A DNA stretch of 64,000 nt from the NCBI RefSeq assembly GCF_014203115.1, contig NZ_JACHIJ010000005.1, positions 124,001-188,000 of the forward strand, given 5' to 3'. Shown here piece by piece: positions 23,722 to 32,917 of this stretch. The DNA comes from Afipia massiliensis. Its GTDB lineage: Bacteria > Pseudomonadota > Alphaproteobacteria > Rhizobiales > Xanthobacteraceae. The first letter of the stretch is position 1, and every line of letters starts with the position of its first letter. The position numbers and the translations under genes were made by a program. A model generated the notes under the pieces. It did no database searches, was not told where the DNA came from, and was given only the letters and a program-made list of their open reading frames with translations.

Positions 23722-26217
23722 ATGTCTGAGCTTGCTACGCCCAGCACTCCCGGCAACTCGGCTGGACCGGGCCCCGACGGGCGCGCTGCGCACGAGTTAC
23801 TTTGCGAAATGCGTACGCGAATTGCGACTCAACCCTTGCCCTATCAATACGGCGTCGAAACGCGCGCATTAGAAAGTCTTGTCGAGATATTTCAATTCGC
23901 TCGAAAGGCGATGAAAGACAATCCGGGTTGCGCACACTTTGCGCGCATCACGACCACCATGCTGAATGTAGATTTGCGACCCATTACCGCGAAGTGGCAT
24001 CGCGCATACAAGGCGGGGGTCCTGGACTCGCGCGATGGTGCCAACGATTTCCGCACAGACCTTGCGGCACTGCAACCACGTCTGGCGTCCTTCGCTGAAG
24101 AGCTTCAGAAACTGGCTTACGGAAATTCTCAGCCCGACGTCTCATCGCCCCCTGTTGTCAAAGAGGACGAATTGGCGGATTGCCTGTCGCCCCTGCCATT
24201 TGGGATTGATGAGACGGACGCCAGCTGGAAAGCAATCAATTCCAGCGAAACTAAGGAAATCAATGCAAGACGCAAATTGCAAGGCGTCGCCACACAGCCC
24301 GGCTTTGATGCAAATGGTTTATCGTTGTCAGGAGGCGGCATTCGATCCGCCACTTTCTGTTTGGGCGTCATGCAGGTTCTCGCTGAACGAGGTCTGATGA
24401 AAGACATCGATTATCTTTCAACCGTGTCGGGTGGCGGATTCGTCGGTGGCTTCATTTCATCGCTAGTCGGTAGCGGTGAGACCTTCGAACAAATCGCATG
24501 CCCGTCAGGTCCCGATAGTGGACCCGTCCAGCATCTCAGGCAGAACGCTAAATATCTCAACGCAGTCAATCTCAAGCAACGCTGGATGATGATCTCTGGT
24601 ACACTATCCGGCTTAATCTTGAACTGGAGCGCGCCGCTAGCAGTCCTTTCCGCTCTAGCCTTCTTTGCGTCTTATATCGCTATGGACGCGCATTTCTGGA
24701 TTTCCGGTGGCGTGGTCTTCATTCTGGCCACGCTTGCCTCAATCGTGCTGCACGGCATCACGTTGCGGCTCTCGTTAGCAGGATCGACGCCAGTTCTTGT
24801 CGCTGGATGCGTACTAGCAACGCTTTTTTGCCTCGCTATGGCCTTGCTCGAATGGGGCTACAGCCAGTTCCATTCACCTTATGCACTAACGATCTTTGCA
24901 TCGCTTTCCATCGCGGCGATAGTCGCGCCCGTGCTCGCGCGCTTCTTGAGGATAACTTCAAGTGAACGAAGTCGGAAGTTGCTCTTCGAATTCTCGCTCT
25001 ATCCCGCCGGCTTCTTGGTGCCTCTCTCGGCAGTTCTCGTATTTTATTTACTCCGCGACCTCGGGCGCAGCGAGTTACACCCGACTTCGTCGTGGTGGAA
25101 TCTTCTACACTACGTAAGCGGTGACATCGCTCTTTTGGGCATCTTCCTGACAACAGGCGCAATCGCCGTTTTTCTTCTGAATATCAACCTCACAGGACCC
25201 CACAAGTTGTATCGTGATCAGCTTGCGCGGACCTTTATCTGGCCGGCCGACACTCCTAATGTCGAGCTGGCACAGGTCGATCTGAAAAGCCTCGGACCTT
25301 ACCATCTGATCAACGCGACCGTGAACCTGCCTGCGAGTAAAAGCCCGGTATTGCGAGATCGAAAAGGTGACTTCTTCCTGTTCTCCAAGCACTGGACTGG
25401 GTCGCGGGCTGTAGGTTATTCGCCGACTGCGTCTTGGAAGACAAACGGTCGCTCATTAGACCTTGCAACTGCAGTGGCCATCTCGGGTGCTGCCGCATCT
25501 CCTCAAATGGGGTTGGGTTCTGTACCAAGCCTATCCGCCCTTATGACTTTATTGAACATAAGGCTTGGATATTGGATCGTGAATCCGAAGCATCCCAAGC
25601 GATTCATATCACCCGGATTCTCCTGCATTCTTCGAGAAATGACAGGAGCAAGCATGACTGAAGCCGCAAGTTGGCTGAACCTCTCTGATGGCGGCCACAT
25701 CGAGAATATGGGGCTTTACGAACTGCTACGCAGACGATGCAAATTCGTCGTGTGCGTCGATGGCGAGGCTGACCCTGACAGCACGTTTCCTGGTCAACTG
25801 ACCTTGATCAGGCAGGCACAAATTGACCTCGGCATCCAGATCGAACCACGCCTGGACGAAATCCGTCCCGACCCTACTTCGCGAACGAGTAAAGCTCACG
25901 CCCAACTATTCCGTATTAAATACCCGACGACTGTCGATGGCCGGCTAGCTGGCACAGGCCTGTTGCTTTACCTCAAGCTCTCATTGACCGGCGATGAGGC
26001 AGAGCTTCTCAAGCGGTACCGGCATATGAATCCTGATTTCCCACATCAGTCGACGTTGAACCAGTTCTACGATGAAGAACAGTTCGAAGCCTACCGACAG
26101 TTGGGAGTTCATGTTGCGCAGGGCGTATTTGCCGATGCGCTTCTGACCGAAAATTCGCGCCCCGCTACAGTGCGTGATTGGTTCGCGCAGCTTGCGAAGA
26201 ATATGTTGGAGCCCTAG
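23722..26217 (+). CDS. Large membrane patatin-like phospholipase
   Basis: 831 aa from ATG 23722; a GTG at 23713 is in frame. Residues 1-195 are helical and unrecognised. The patatin hydrolase signature follows: oxyanion loop LSLSGGGIRSATFCLGVM at about 201-218, nucleophile Ser236 in STVSGGGFVGGF, and the dyad Asp in LSDGGHIENMGLYELLRRR near residue 660. Between nucleophile and Asp lies a block of several membrane helices (about residues 290-485: LSGLILNWSAPLAVLSALAF, LVAGCVLATLFCLAMALLEW, GIFLTTGAIAVFLLNI). It probably cleaves membrane lipids. Patatins serve as effectors in CBASS-type systems, so a killing role beside TIR genes is plausible, but a housekeeping role cannot be excluded. Confidence 0.85.
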   Translation: MSELATPSTPGNSAGPGPDGRAAHELLCEMRTRIATQPLPYQYGVETRALESLVEIFQFARKAMKDNPGCAHFARITTTMLNVDLRPITAKWHRAYKAGVLDSRDGANDFRTDLAALQPRLASFAEELQKLAYGNSQPDVSSPPVVKEDELADCLSPLPFGIDETDASWKAINSSETKEINARRKLQGVATQPGFDANGLSLSGGGIRSATFCLGVMQVLAERGLMKDIDYLSTVSGGGFVGGFISSLVGSGETFEQIACPSGPDSGPVQHLRQNAKYLNAVNLKQRWMMISGTLSGLILNWSAPLAVLSALAFFASYIAMDAHFWISGGVVFILATLASIVLHGITLRLSLAGSTPVLVAGCVLATLFCLAMALLEWGYSQFHSPYALTIFASLSIAAIVAPVLARFLRITSSERSRKLLFEFSLYPAGFLVPLSAVLVFYLLRDLGRSELHPTSSWWNLLHYVSGDIALLGIFLTTGAIAVFLLNINLTGPHKLYRDQLARTFIWPADTPNVELAQVDLKSLGPYHLINATVNLPASKSPVLRDRKGDFFLFSKHWTGSRAVGYSPTASWKTNGRSLDLATAVAISGAAASPQMGLGSVPSLSALMTLLNIRLGYWIVNPKHPKRFISPGFSCILREMTGASMTEAASWLNLSDGGHIENMGLYELLRRRCKFVVCVDGEADPDSTFPGQLTLIRQAQIDLGIQIEPRLDEIRPDPTSRTSKAHAQLFRIKYPTTVDGRLAGTGLLLYLKLSLTGDEAELLKRYRHMNPDFPHQSTLNQFYDEEQFEAYRQLGVHVAQGVFADALLTENSRPATVRDWFAQLAKNMLEP

Positions 26218-26600
26218 CACAGCCTCTTCGCCGGAAGCAGCACCGAACCTCCGGCTTCGTGCATCTAGCTCGTCAGCCATTTTGGAGAGCTCACAACGCG
26301 ATATCGCGAACACGCGGCGATGCGAGATCGCAACACGAAGCTTGCCATCAGTTGGACAAGCTTTTTTGCGCGGGCAACTTGCCGAATTTCCATGCTGCAT
26401 ACGAAGGTGGAAAGGCGTCGGACCGCTGCCGGTCCGCCTTGGATCTGAAGCAGACACTCAACAGCCGACTGGACGTCACGACTGATAAGCTTTCCACCAA
26501 AAACTATCCAGTCATCAAATGAGCGCCCGGACTCGCGCTGCAGGTTAAGTTTTACAATTCAAAGCACCAAGTTCATCACGCAGTGGCGATCGAACTTTAG
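26218..26600. other. Non-coding stretch after the patatin gene
   Basis: No gene with family character on either strand. This may hold the right edge of the cassette A cargo. No direct repeat matching the recombinase end was found. Confidence 0.4.
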
Positions 26601-27005
26601 TCTCCGCCACGGGTCTTCAGAAAACGGGAGTTTTCTTGGAGTTGGCTGGAGATTCTTGAGCAATTTCGCGTCAGAAATCCCGCCGCTGCGTGATCGGAGA
26701 CAGGAGTCGTCTTCAAAACCCCGCCATTGGCGGGCTTTTCAATCTCGAAACGGTAGTATTTTCCAATATCCGCACTGGCTGGCTGGCGACGCAGTGCTGA
26801 TCGAATGGGTCTCCCGGTGAATTCCTTGCTAACAGGGAATTTTACAGGGAAATATGCGATTTCGGAGCTCTCAGGTGCGATTTCTTGCCGAGAAACCGCT
26901 GTGCCGCAGCGACTTTTCAAGAACTACTCTACTAAAATTAACAGTGAAAATTTCCAAGAAAACAGGGAATTTCCTAGCGGGGACAGCGAATCTACCAACG
27001 CATAA
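26601..27005. repeat. Intergenic repeat of a rhizobial type with internal direct repeats
   Basis: AACAGGGAATTT occurs at 26831-26842 and 26961-26972, with ACAGGGAAAT in between. The spurious translation NSLLTGNFTGKYAISELSGA is of a kind met in many over-predicted ORFs of Bradyrhizobium-like genomes. The block is therefore read as a copy of a dispersed non-coding repeat rather than a gene. A hairpin at 26720-26734 lies inside it. Confidence 0.45.
26720..26739 (+). terminator. Intrinsic-terminator-like hairpin
   Basis: CCCGCC (26720-26725), loop ATT, GGCGGG (26729-26734), followed by CTTTT and preceded by AAAA, so it could work in both directions. No gene ends nearby; it is part of the repeat block. 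Confidence 0.55.
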
Positions 27006-27376
27006 TCGAGATCGCTGACGGATAAGGTTTTCGATAAGTACAGGTAACTCAACGCCGACTATTACGGTGTGCAGCCGCCCGCCCAAGAGACCTCGTCTGG
27101 ATCAACGTCACAACAACGGCGTCAGAACGCACCGATCATTGGACAAAGATACGCCTGTCTCTCGCCAAATTCGGCGAACCGTAAGCGTCAAAATCATACG
27201 CCATTCCTGGCGGACTTCATCATCACTACGTCCGGGTCTAAGTTTTCGGTACACACACACCCGGCAGGCGTATTACAGAGGTCGGGCGCGCCGAAACAGG
27301 CTCGCAGAGCCCGGAATCCAGTTCTTTCCCGCAAGATTTCTCATCAGCTACCCTGCGCAAAAGCAGGAAATCCTTA
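27006..27376. other. Non-coding stretch before the catabolic locus
   Basis: About 370 bases with no convincing gene, RNA or hairpin; overlapping frames here show no family features. Confidence 0.4.
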
Positions 27377-28279
27377 TCACGGTTCGATCAACACGCCTTT
27401 TGGAAGTGACAGGGTATACTTGGCGATTTCGCCCGCCGTCGTCAGCCAAATATCTCCCCGCTGTCTGACGATATGCTCCAGTGCATGGCGCAACCTGCGC
27501 GCGCGGTGCGGCTGCCCCATCACGAAGGTATGAAGCGCGATGCAATAGACCAGCGGATACTTCCTTGAATCCTCTAGCTGCTGGTCGAATGCATCAATCA
27601 GTAAAGAGGCAAATTCTTCATCGCTGACCTTGCGATTGAAGATCGCCGGCAGATCGTTCAGTTCCATCGAAGGATAAGGCACGCTCAGGATTGGCCCGTT
27701 GTCCGTGCGGAACAATTGAGGTTGTTCGTCGAAGAACCAGTCCAGCATGTACCTGAAACCGTTCTCGACCAGAAGCTCCGGTGTCTTAGCGCTCTGCGAA
27801 ATGAAAGGGCCGAGCCAGCCTTTCGGCGCCGAACCTTCCTCGTGCTCGAATCTCGCGCAGACCTCGCGAAGCATTTCCCGCTCCTGATCTTCCGTCATGT
27901 CGACCTGACGCTCGGAGTTCGTTCGGCCGTGACCGACGAACTCGTCGCCACGGTTGCGGAACGCGGCGACGAGCTCAGGATAAGCGTCGTACACTGCGGC
28001 ATTAGTGAGTACAGAAAGCGGAATGTTCAGTTCGTCGAACATATCCAGCAGGCGCCACGCGCCAACACGGTTACCGTAGTCACGGTAGGCATAACCGCGG
28101 TGGAACGGCGCGGTCGGCATGGTTGTGAAATCCGGTCCGGGATTCCGACCGAACTCGAATGCCTCGATATTGATCGCGAAGTACACCGCAAGCCGCTTGC
28201 CATTTGGCCACTCATAAACCGGCCGTTTCGTGATCGGCACGAAAGGATAGCGGTCCATTTTTGTATCGAATTTCGTCAT
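27377..28279 (-). CDS. Polysaccharide-deacetylase-family amidohydrolase (PuuE/cyclic-imidase type)
   Basis: 300 aa NodB-fold metal-dependent hydrolase. RLAVYFAINIEAFEFG at the first strand, GNRVGAWRLLDMFDELNIPL, GDEFVGHGRTNSERQ with the metal-site His, KGWLGPFISQSAKTPELLVE and YCIALHTFVMGQPHRA match the PuuE-type subfamily. That subfamily acts on cyclic amides (allantoin, cyclic imides) and differs from sugar deacetylases. It is the last gene of the tctCBA operon, 39 nt after tctA. With the isochorismatase-type amidase and maleate-isomerase-type gene across the divergent promoter, a cyclic-imide ring opening is the best guess. Confidence 0.75.
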   Translation of the reverse strand: MTKFDTKMDRYPFVPITKRPVYEWPNGKRLAVYFAINIEAFEFGRNPGPDFTTMPTAPFHRGYAYRDYGNRVGAWRLLDMFDELNIPLSVLTNAAVYDAYPELVAAFRNRGDEFVGHGRTNSERQVDMTEDQEREMLREVCARFEHEEGSAPKGWLGPFISQSAKTPELLVENGFRYMLDWFFDEQPQLFRTDNGPILSVPYPSMELNDLPAIFNRKVSDEEFASLLIDAFDQQLEDSRKYPLVYCIALHTFVMGQPHRARRLRHALEHIVRQRGDIWLTTAGEIAKYTLSLPKGVLIEP

Positions 28280-28318
28280 CGGTTCTCTGCTATGTTGATT
28301 GAATTGAACAGCGGATAC

Positions 28319-29818
28319 TTATTCGGCGAAAGCAGCCTCTCGCTTTGCGCGCAAAGTCGGGAGCATGAGTGAGAAAACAAGCATCATTGTCGCGGCAAAC
28401 AGAGCGATACTGATCTTGCTGTGGATCAGAATCGCGGGATCACCACCCGAAAGTAGGAGTGATCGCCGCAGGTTCTCCTCGAGCAACGGCGCAAGAATGA
28501 ACCCCAGCAACAACGGTGCGGGCTCGCAATCCAGCTTGCGCAGCGTGTATCCAACGAGAGCAAAGCCAGCCATCAACAAGACATCGAACGTCTGAAGATT
28601 CACGCTGAACACGCCGACGCAACACACCAGAAGAATGGCCGGGAAGAGACGCCTGTAAGGGACCAGCACGAGTCGGGCCCACAGGCCGACCAACGGCAGG
28701 TTGATCACCAGCAGCATGAGATTTCCGATCCACATGCTCGCGACGATCGTCCAGAACAGCAGCGACTGCTCTTCGATGACCTTCGGACCTGGAACGATAC
28801 CCTTCACGGTCATCAACCCGAGCATCAGCGCCATCACGGAATTGGCGGGAATACCCAACGTCAGCAGGGGAATGAAAGACATTTGCGCGCCCGCATTGTT
28901 CGCGGACTCCGGTCCCGCAACCCCGGCGATGGCTCCGTGGCCAAACTTGCCAGGATCCTTGGCTACGCGTTTCTCGATCGCGTAACTCGCAAACGAGGCG
29001 AGGATCGCGCCGCCACCCGGCAGAATTCCCAGGATCGATCCAATTCCCGTACCGCGCAGCATGGCCGGCCACGACTCGCGCAAGTCATCACGGCTAGGGA
29101 GTATCCTGTTCAAGTTAGCTGTAACAAGGCTGCGCACTTCCGGCTTTTCGAGCGCGAGGATGACCTCGGAAATGCCGAACACTCCCATCGCAATGATCGT
29201 GAAGTCGATGCCGTCGGCAAGTTGAAGGTAGCCGAACGTAAACCGCTGCGCATCGGAGCTAACATCAGTCCCGACCAAGCCCAGGAAGAGACCCAGAAAA
29301 ATTACAGCGATCGATTTCAGTATAGACCCGTTGGCCAGCACGACCGCAGCCACCAGCCCTAGCACCATGAGAGCGAAGTATTCCGGAGCTCCGAACTTCT
29401 GCGCAAGCGCCGCAAGCGGTGGACTGAGCAGCGCGATGAAAACTGTCGCAATGGTGCCCGCAAAGAACGAGCCAATCGCGGATATTGCGAGCGCAGTACC
29501 AGCCCGACCCTGCCGGGCCATCTTATGACCGTCCAGCGCTGTGACGACCGACGACGCTTCACCCGGGAGGTTGATGAGGATGGATGTCGTCGATCCGCCG
29601 TACTGGGCGCCGTAGTAGATACCAGCAAGCATGATTAGCGCCGCATCGGCCTGCAACTGGTAGGTAATCGGCAATAGGATCGCTAGCGTAGCCGTCGGAC
29701 CAAGCCCGGGTAAAACACCGATGAGCGTTCCGATCAGAACCCCGACAAAGCAGTAGAGCAGATTGTAAGCCGACAGCGCTGCCATCAGCCCGCTCAGAAG
29801 GTTCTGACCTAGCTCCAC
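28319..29818 (-). CDS. tctA: Tripartite tricarboxylate transporter large membrane subunit TctA
   Basis: 499 aa from GTG 29818, overlapping the TctB gene by 10 nt; the open frame runs to 29869 but the residues before the GTG (MRYRRSNRSVAKPP) do not fit. About 10-12 membrane helices. The typical blocks are GTLIGVLPGLGPTATLAILL, YYGAQYGGSTTSILINLPGE, and the inverted-repeat partner LGILPGGGAILASFASYA with GIPANSVMALMLG. It forms the carboxylate-translocating channel with TctB and takes substrate from TctC. Second-to-last gene of the operon. Confidence 0.93.
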   Translation of the reverse strand: MELGQNLLSGLMAALSAYNLLYCFVGVLIGTLIGVLPGLGPTATLAILLPITYQLQADAALIMLAGIYYGAQYGGSTTSILINLPGEASSVVTALDGHKMARQGRAGTALAISAIGSFFAGTIATVFIALLSPPLAALAQKFGAPEYFALMVLGLVAAVVLANGSILKSIAVIFLGLFLGLVGTDVSSDAQRFTFGYLQLADGIDFTIIAMGVFGISEVILALEKPEVRSLVTANLNRILPSRDDLRESWPAMLRGTGIGSILGILPGGGAILASFASYAIEKRVAKDPGKFGHGAIAGVAGPESANNAGAQMSFIPLLTLGIPANSVMALMLGLMTVKGIVPGPKVIEEQSLLFWTIVASMWIGNLMLLVINLPLVGLWARLVLVPYRRLFPAILLVCCVGVFSVNLQTFDVLLMAGFALVGYTLRKLDCEPAPLLLGFILAPLLEENLRRSLLLSGGDPAILIHSKISIALFAATMMLVFSLMLPTLRAKREAAFAE

Positions 29819-30291
29819 AGCAGCACCGGGAGGCTTGGCAACAGATCGATTCGAACGCCGATACCGCAAACAAAGACCAACGTAACAATGGCGATCAATA
29901 CGCTTGCGAGGACAAGCGTCTCCGCGAGGCGCTGCCCTTTAATCGCTTGTCCGCCGCATGCGAGCAACGCGAAGCTTGCAACAATCAACCCGGCCGGCTT
30001 TATGAGCAAGCCGTACAGTACGATCCCCATTAGAACGCTGAGCAGCGGCCGCGGATTCCAGGGATTGAAGTCAGCGGTGGATTCTTTCGCTTGCAGAATC
30101 GCAGCAACGACGCCTCGCGCGCCGATGATCGCGCCAAAGATCGCCATTCCACTTCCCAGAAGAAGCGGCACATACCCCGGCCCCATGTGTCCTGCAGTTC
30201 CTATCTTGTAACCGAAACTGAGCTTGATCGCGACGAAGCCAAGCGCTGCGAACATCGCCCCCGCCAGAAAATCCTTATTGAGAGCTGTCAT
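29809..30291 (-). CDS. tctB: Tripartite tricarboxylate transporter small membrane subunit TctB
   Basis: 160 aa with four membrane segments: FLAGAMFAALGFVAIKLSFG, YVPLLLGSGMAIFGAIIGAR, LLSVLMGIVLYGLLIKPAGL followed by IVASFALLACGG, and LVLASVLIAIVTLVFVCGIG. Layout and the GTAGHMGPGYVPLLLG loop are typical of TctB. It lies 18 nt after tctC and overlaps tctA. Confidence 0.88.
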   Translation of the reverse strand: MTALNKDFLAGAMFAALGFVAIKLSFGYKIGTAGHMGPGYVPLLLGSGMAIFGAIIGARGVVAAILQAKESTADFNPWNPRPLLSVLMGIVLYGLLIKPAGLIVASFALLACGGQAIKGQRLAETLVLASVLIAIVTLVFVCGIGVRIDLLPSLPVLLWS

Positions 30292-30309
30292 CTTTATGCG
30301 CCGATACAG

Positions 30310-31299
30310 TCAGTTGCTTTCGGCTTTGAGGCCGGCCTCTCTGACGATCTTGCCGATCGCGCTGTAGTCGCCCTTCACAAAGGAGGAGAACTCTTCCGGC
30401 GTGAACGCGCCCGGAGTCGCTCCGCTTTCGAGAATGCGTTTTTTGTACTCCGGCAGTTCCACCATCTTCCGAAGCTCGGCGTTGATCTTCGAGATGATCG
30501 GCTTCGGCGTCTTGGCTGGCGCAAACAGCCCAAACCAGGATCGCATTTCGTAGCCCGGAACCCCCTGCTCCGAGATAGGCACAACATCAGGGATCAGATC
30601 CTGACGGGCAGTAGTCGTGACGCCGAGGGGCCGCACGGTGCCAGCCTTTATCTGACTGATCACGGAAATCGTGTTGGCGAACATGGATTGAACTTCGCCA
30701 ACGACCACCGCGTTGGCCGCCAGCGCAGAGCCTCGGTAGGGAATGCTCAGCAACTTAACGCCCGCCTTCTCCTTGAAAAGCTCTCCAGCGATGCTCATCG
30801 ACGTTCCCGAGCCTGCATGGCTAAACGTCACTTTTCCCGGATTAGCCTTTGAATAGGCAACGAACTCTTGAACCGTCTTCACCGGAAGGCTGGGATTCAC
30901 CACCAGAACATTGCCTAGCATCGCAACCATGGCGATCGGTTCGAAGTCCGTGAGCGTATTGAACTTCATGTTGCCGAACAGATGGGGGTTGGTGGCATGC
31001 GTAGCTTGACCACCCATCAGCAGCGTGTAGCCGTCCGGCTCTGCTTTCGCGGCCAGTTGCGAGCCGAGTACTCCCTGCCCGCCGGGGCTATTTTCAATAA
31101 TGAATTGTTGTCCGAAGGCCTTTGTCAGATGCTCAGCCGCCATCCGACTGTAGAGATCATAAACGCCGCCCGGCGGAAACGGCACGATGATCCGCACGAG
31201 CTTTGTCGGATAGTCCGCGCCGAATGCGCGTGATGGGAGTATTGTAGCTGCGATCAGCGCGGCGATCCGGGCGAGCCGTAACCATCTCGAATTCAGCAT
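30310..31299 (-). CDS. tctC: Bug-family solute-binding protein TctC
   Basis: 329 aa periplasmic receptor. The signal peptide is LARIAALIAATILPSRAFGA. The mature part begins YPTKLVRIIVPFPPGGVYDL and contains PGGQGVLGSQLAAKAEPDGY, FSHAGSGTSMSIAGELFK and RPLGVTTTARQDLIPDVVPI, all standard for Bug/TctC proteins that bind carboxylates, amides or aromatic acids. First gene of the reverse operon, divergent from the amidase gene at 31427. A MarR-type palindrome lies in the shared promoter. Confidence 0.92.
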   Translation of the reverse strand: MLNSRWLRLARIAALIAATILPSRAFGADYPTKLVRIIVPFPPGGVYDLYSRMAAEHLTKAFGQQFIIENSPGGQGVLGSQLAAKAEPDGYTLLMGGQATHATNPHLFGNMKFNTLTDFEPIAMVAMLGNVLVVNPSLPVKTVQEFVAYSKANPGKVTFSHAGSGTSMSIAGELFKEKAGVKLLSIPYRGSALAANAVVVGEVQSMFANTISVISQIKAGTVRPLGVTTTARQDLIPDVVPISEQGVPGYEMRSWFGLFAPAKTPKPIISKINAELRKMVELPEYKKRILESGATPGAFTPEEFSSFVKGDYSAIGKIVREAGLKAESN

Positions 31300-31369
31300 T
31301 GTCTACCTCCCAGTGAATGGCTATTCGCCGCGTCGTTTCCCATTCGGTTGCGCGGCTTGACCCAAACGC

Positions 31370-31400
31370 TAGTTCAATATATTTAATTTTGCAAACTAAA
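31370..31400. promoter_or_regulatory. Probable MarR operator in the tctC/amidase divergent promoter
   Basis: TTTAATTTTGCAAACTAAA at 31382-31400. Its reverse complement begins TAGTTTGCAAAATTAAA, close to TAGTTTGCATAAATAAC at 33621-33637 in the monooxygenase promoter. TAGTT (31370) and AACTA (31394) give extra symmetry. The MarR gene at 32918 is the likely regulator. Confidence 0.55.
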
Positions 31401-31426
31401 AATATCAAACAGCGCAAGGAACGATC

Positions 31427-32113
31427 ATGAGACCGTGGGATCCATTTATCTCCACTGAAGAACAACGCGCTTACGAAGCCGCAGGCTTCGGCCGGCCCGG
31501 CGGACTCGGAAAGCGTCCAGCTCTGCTGATCATTGACGTCCAGTATCGAACCACCGGAACAACGCCACTGCCCTTCTGGCAGGCCGTGGAAGAATTTCCA
31601 ACTTCATGCGGCGACGTCGCCTGGCAATCCGTTCGCCATATCAAGGATCTTCTGACCCTGTTCCGCAGCAAGAGATGGCCTGTCGTCTACCCCCATGTAG
31701 CGCCAAAAACACGAAACGACCGTGGCAGGTTGGCCAGCAAGGTGCCTGCCATCATGTCGATTTCATCGCGCGGATATGAGTTTGTGGAAGAGATCGCGCC
31801 TCTCGAGCACGACATCCTGATTCCGAAGAAACATCCGAGTGCTTTTTTTGGAACAACTCTCGTCAGCCATCTCGTCGATCTCAATGTCGATACACTGGTC
31901 ATGACCGGGTGCACGACATCGGGCTGCGTCAGGGGCAGCGTCGTTGACGCCTTTTCCTACAATTTTCACGTCGCCATTCCCGAAGAGTGCGTCTACGACC
32001 GCAGCCGCGCGGCTCATGCTGTGAACCTTTTTGACATGTCGCAAAAGTACGCCGACGTATCACCGACCGCGGTGCTTCGTTCACAACTTGCTGACCTACA
32101 GCCCGGAGCCTGA
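31427..32113 (+). CDS. Isochorismatase-family amidohydrolase (half-amide/maleamate type)
   Basis: 228 aa Cys hydrolase. The triad is visible: Asp37 in ALLIIDVQ, Lys134/135 in LIPKKHPSAFFGT and Cys167 in TGCTTSGCVRG. The TSGCVR form is that of N-carbamoylsarcosine amidase and maleamate amidohydrolase (NicF) rather than true isochorismatase. An AAGGA ribosome-binding site precedes ATG 31427. It is followed 1 nt later by the maleate-isomerase-type gene, which suggests maleamate to maleate to fumarate. First gene of the forward unit, under a probable MarR operator. Confidence 0.82.
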   Translation: MRPWDPFISTEEQRAYEAAGFGRPGGLGKRPALLIIDVQYRTTGTTPLPFWQAVEEFPTSCGDVAWQSVRHIKDLLTLFRSKRWPVVYPHVAPKTRNDRGRLASKVPAIMSISSRGYEFVEEIAPLEHDILIPKKHPSAFFGTTLVSHLVDLNVDTLVMTGCTTSGCVRGSVVDAFSYNFHVAIPEECVYDRSRAAHAVNLFDMSQKYADVSPTAVLRSQLADLQPGA

Positions 32114-32114
32114 C

Positions 32115-32882
32115 ATGCGGGATGATTTCGAATACGGGTCCGCCGGTATCATCGGCATTGCGCCGCCGCAATCGAACCCGACAGTCGAGCCTGAGATGGC
32201 AACGCTTCTGCCCGCCGACGTGACAATGCTCACGACGCGTCTCCGCGGAAATATGCTGGATACCCGAAAACGGTTCGGTGAATACCTTATCAACCTAAAG
32301 GACAGTCTCGATGGCTACGGAGCAATCAAGCTGGGCGCCTTCGGCTTTGCATGCACCGCGACCAGCTATCTGCTGGGCGAACGGGAGGCAAGCCGGGAGT
32401 TCGATAAGCTTTCTCTGCATTTTGGATATCCTATCATTTCATCAGCCCAGGCAATCCGCATAGCTCTCAGTGAACTGGGCGCGGCTCGCATTGCCCTGTT
32501 TGGACCCTATCCGGGCTGGCTTCAGGAAGTATCGCAAAGGTTTTGGTTCGAGTCCGGCTTCGCGCTGGTCGCCAAGACCGGCGTGGATCTCGGCAACGGT
32601 GATACGCTGGGCATCTACCGGCTGCGAACCAATTCCATCGTCGAAGCGGTCAGCCGTATGGATTGGAGTAAGGCCGACGCCATCGTGCTGACCGGCACGG
32701 GCGCACCGACGCTCAGGGCGATTCCCGAGATCGCACGCCTGTCGGGCAAACCCGTATTCTCTTCGAATCTCTGTCTCGCTTGGGCTCTTCTCCGCGAGAT
32801 AGGCCACAAATCAGCACTGCCTGTTTGGGCGGACCAAAGCGTGTTAATCAAAGGCTGGGCAGACCGACTGGATCGCAGATGA
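32115..32882 (+). CDS. Asp/Glu-racemase-superfamily protein, maleate cis-trans isomerase type
   Basis: 255 aa from ATG 32115. Two Cys in the racemase-fold positions are present: Cys80 in GAFGFACTATSYLLG and Cys220 in VFSSNLCLAWALL. Both would be needed for maleate isomerase or racemase activity; arylmalonate decarboxylase keeps only the second. GSAGIIGIAPPQSNPTVEPE and ALFGPYPGWL are typical of this family. It directly follows the half-amidase, so maleate to fumarate conversion is the most economical role. Confidence 0.78.
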   Translation: MRDDFEYGSAGIIGIAPPQSNPTVEPEMATLLPADVTMLTTRLRGNMLDTRKRFGEYLINLKDSLDGYGAIKLGAFGFACTATSYLLGEREASREFDKLSLHFGYPIISSAQAIRIALSELGAARIALFGPYPGWLQEVSQRFWFESGFALVAKTGVDLGNGDTLGIYRLRTNSIVEAVSRMDWSKADAIVLTGTGAPTLRAIPEIARLSGKPVFSSNLCLAWALLREIGHKSALPVWADQSVLIKGWADRLDRR

Positions 32883-32917
32883 TTCGGACGGCCATACCCT
32901 GAAGCGGAGGGGATGGC

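Noticed and set aside
26178-26522. 114-aa and 103-aa forward ORFs after the patatin gene
   Set aside because: They overlap each other and the patatin stop, have no ribosome-binding site and no recognisable features.
26720-26739. tRNA gene near the hairpin
   Set aside because: No cloverleaf or T-loop sequence was found; only the terminator-like stem is present.
26597-26920. 107-aa reverse ORF and the 66-aa forward ORF 26805-27005
   Set aside because: Their residues come from the repeat block; such ORFs are common spurious predictions in rhizobial genomes.
27067-27533. Overlapping 133-aa and 154-aa forward ORFs
   Set aside because: Both run antisense into the deacetylase-family gene and overlap each other.
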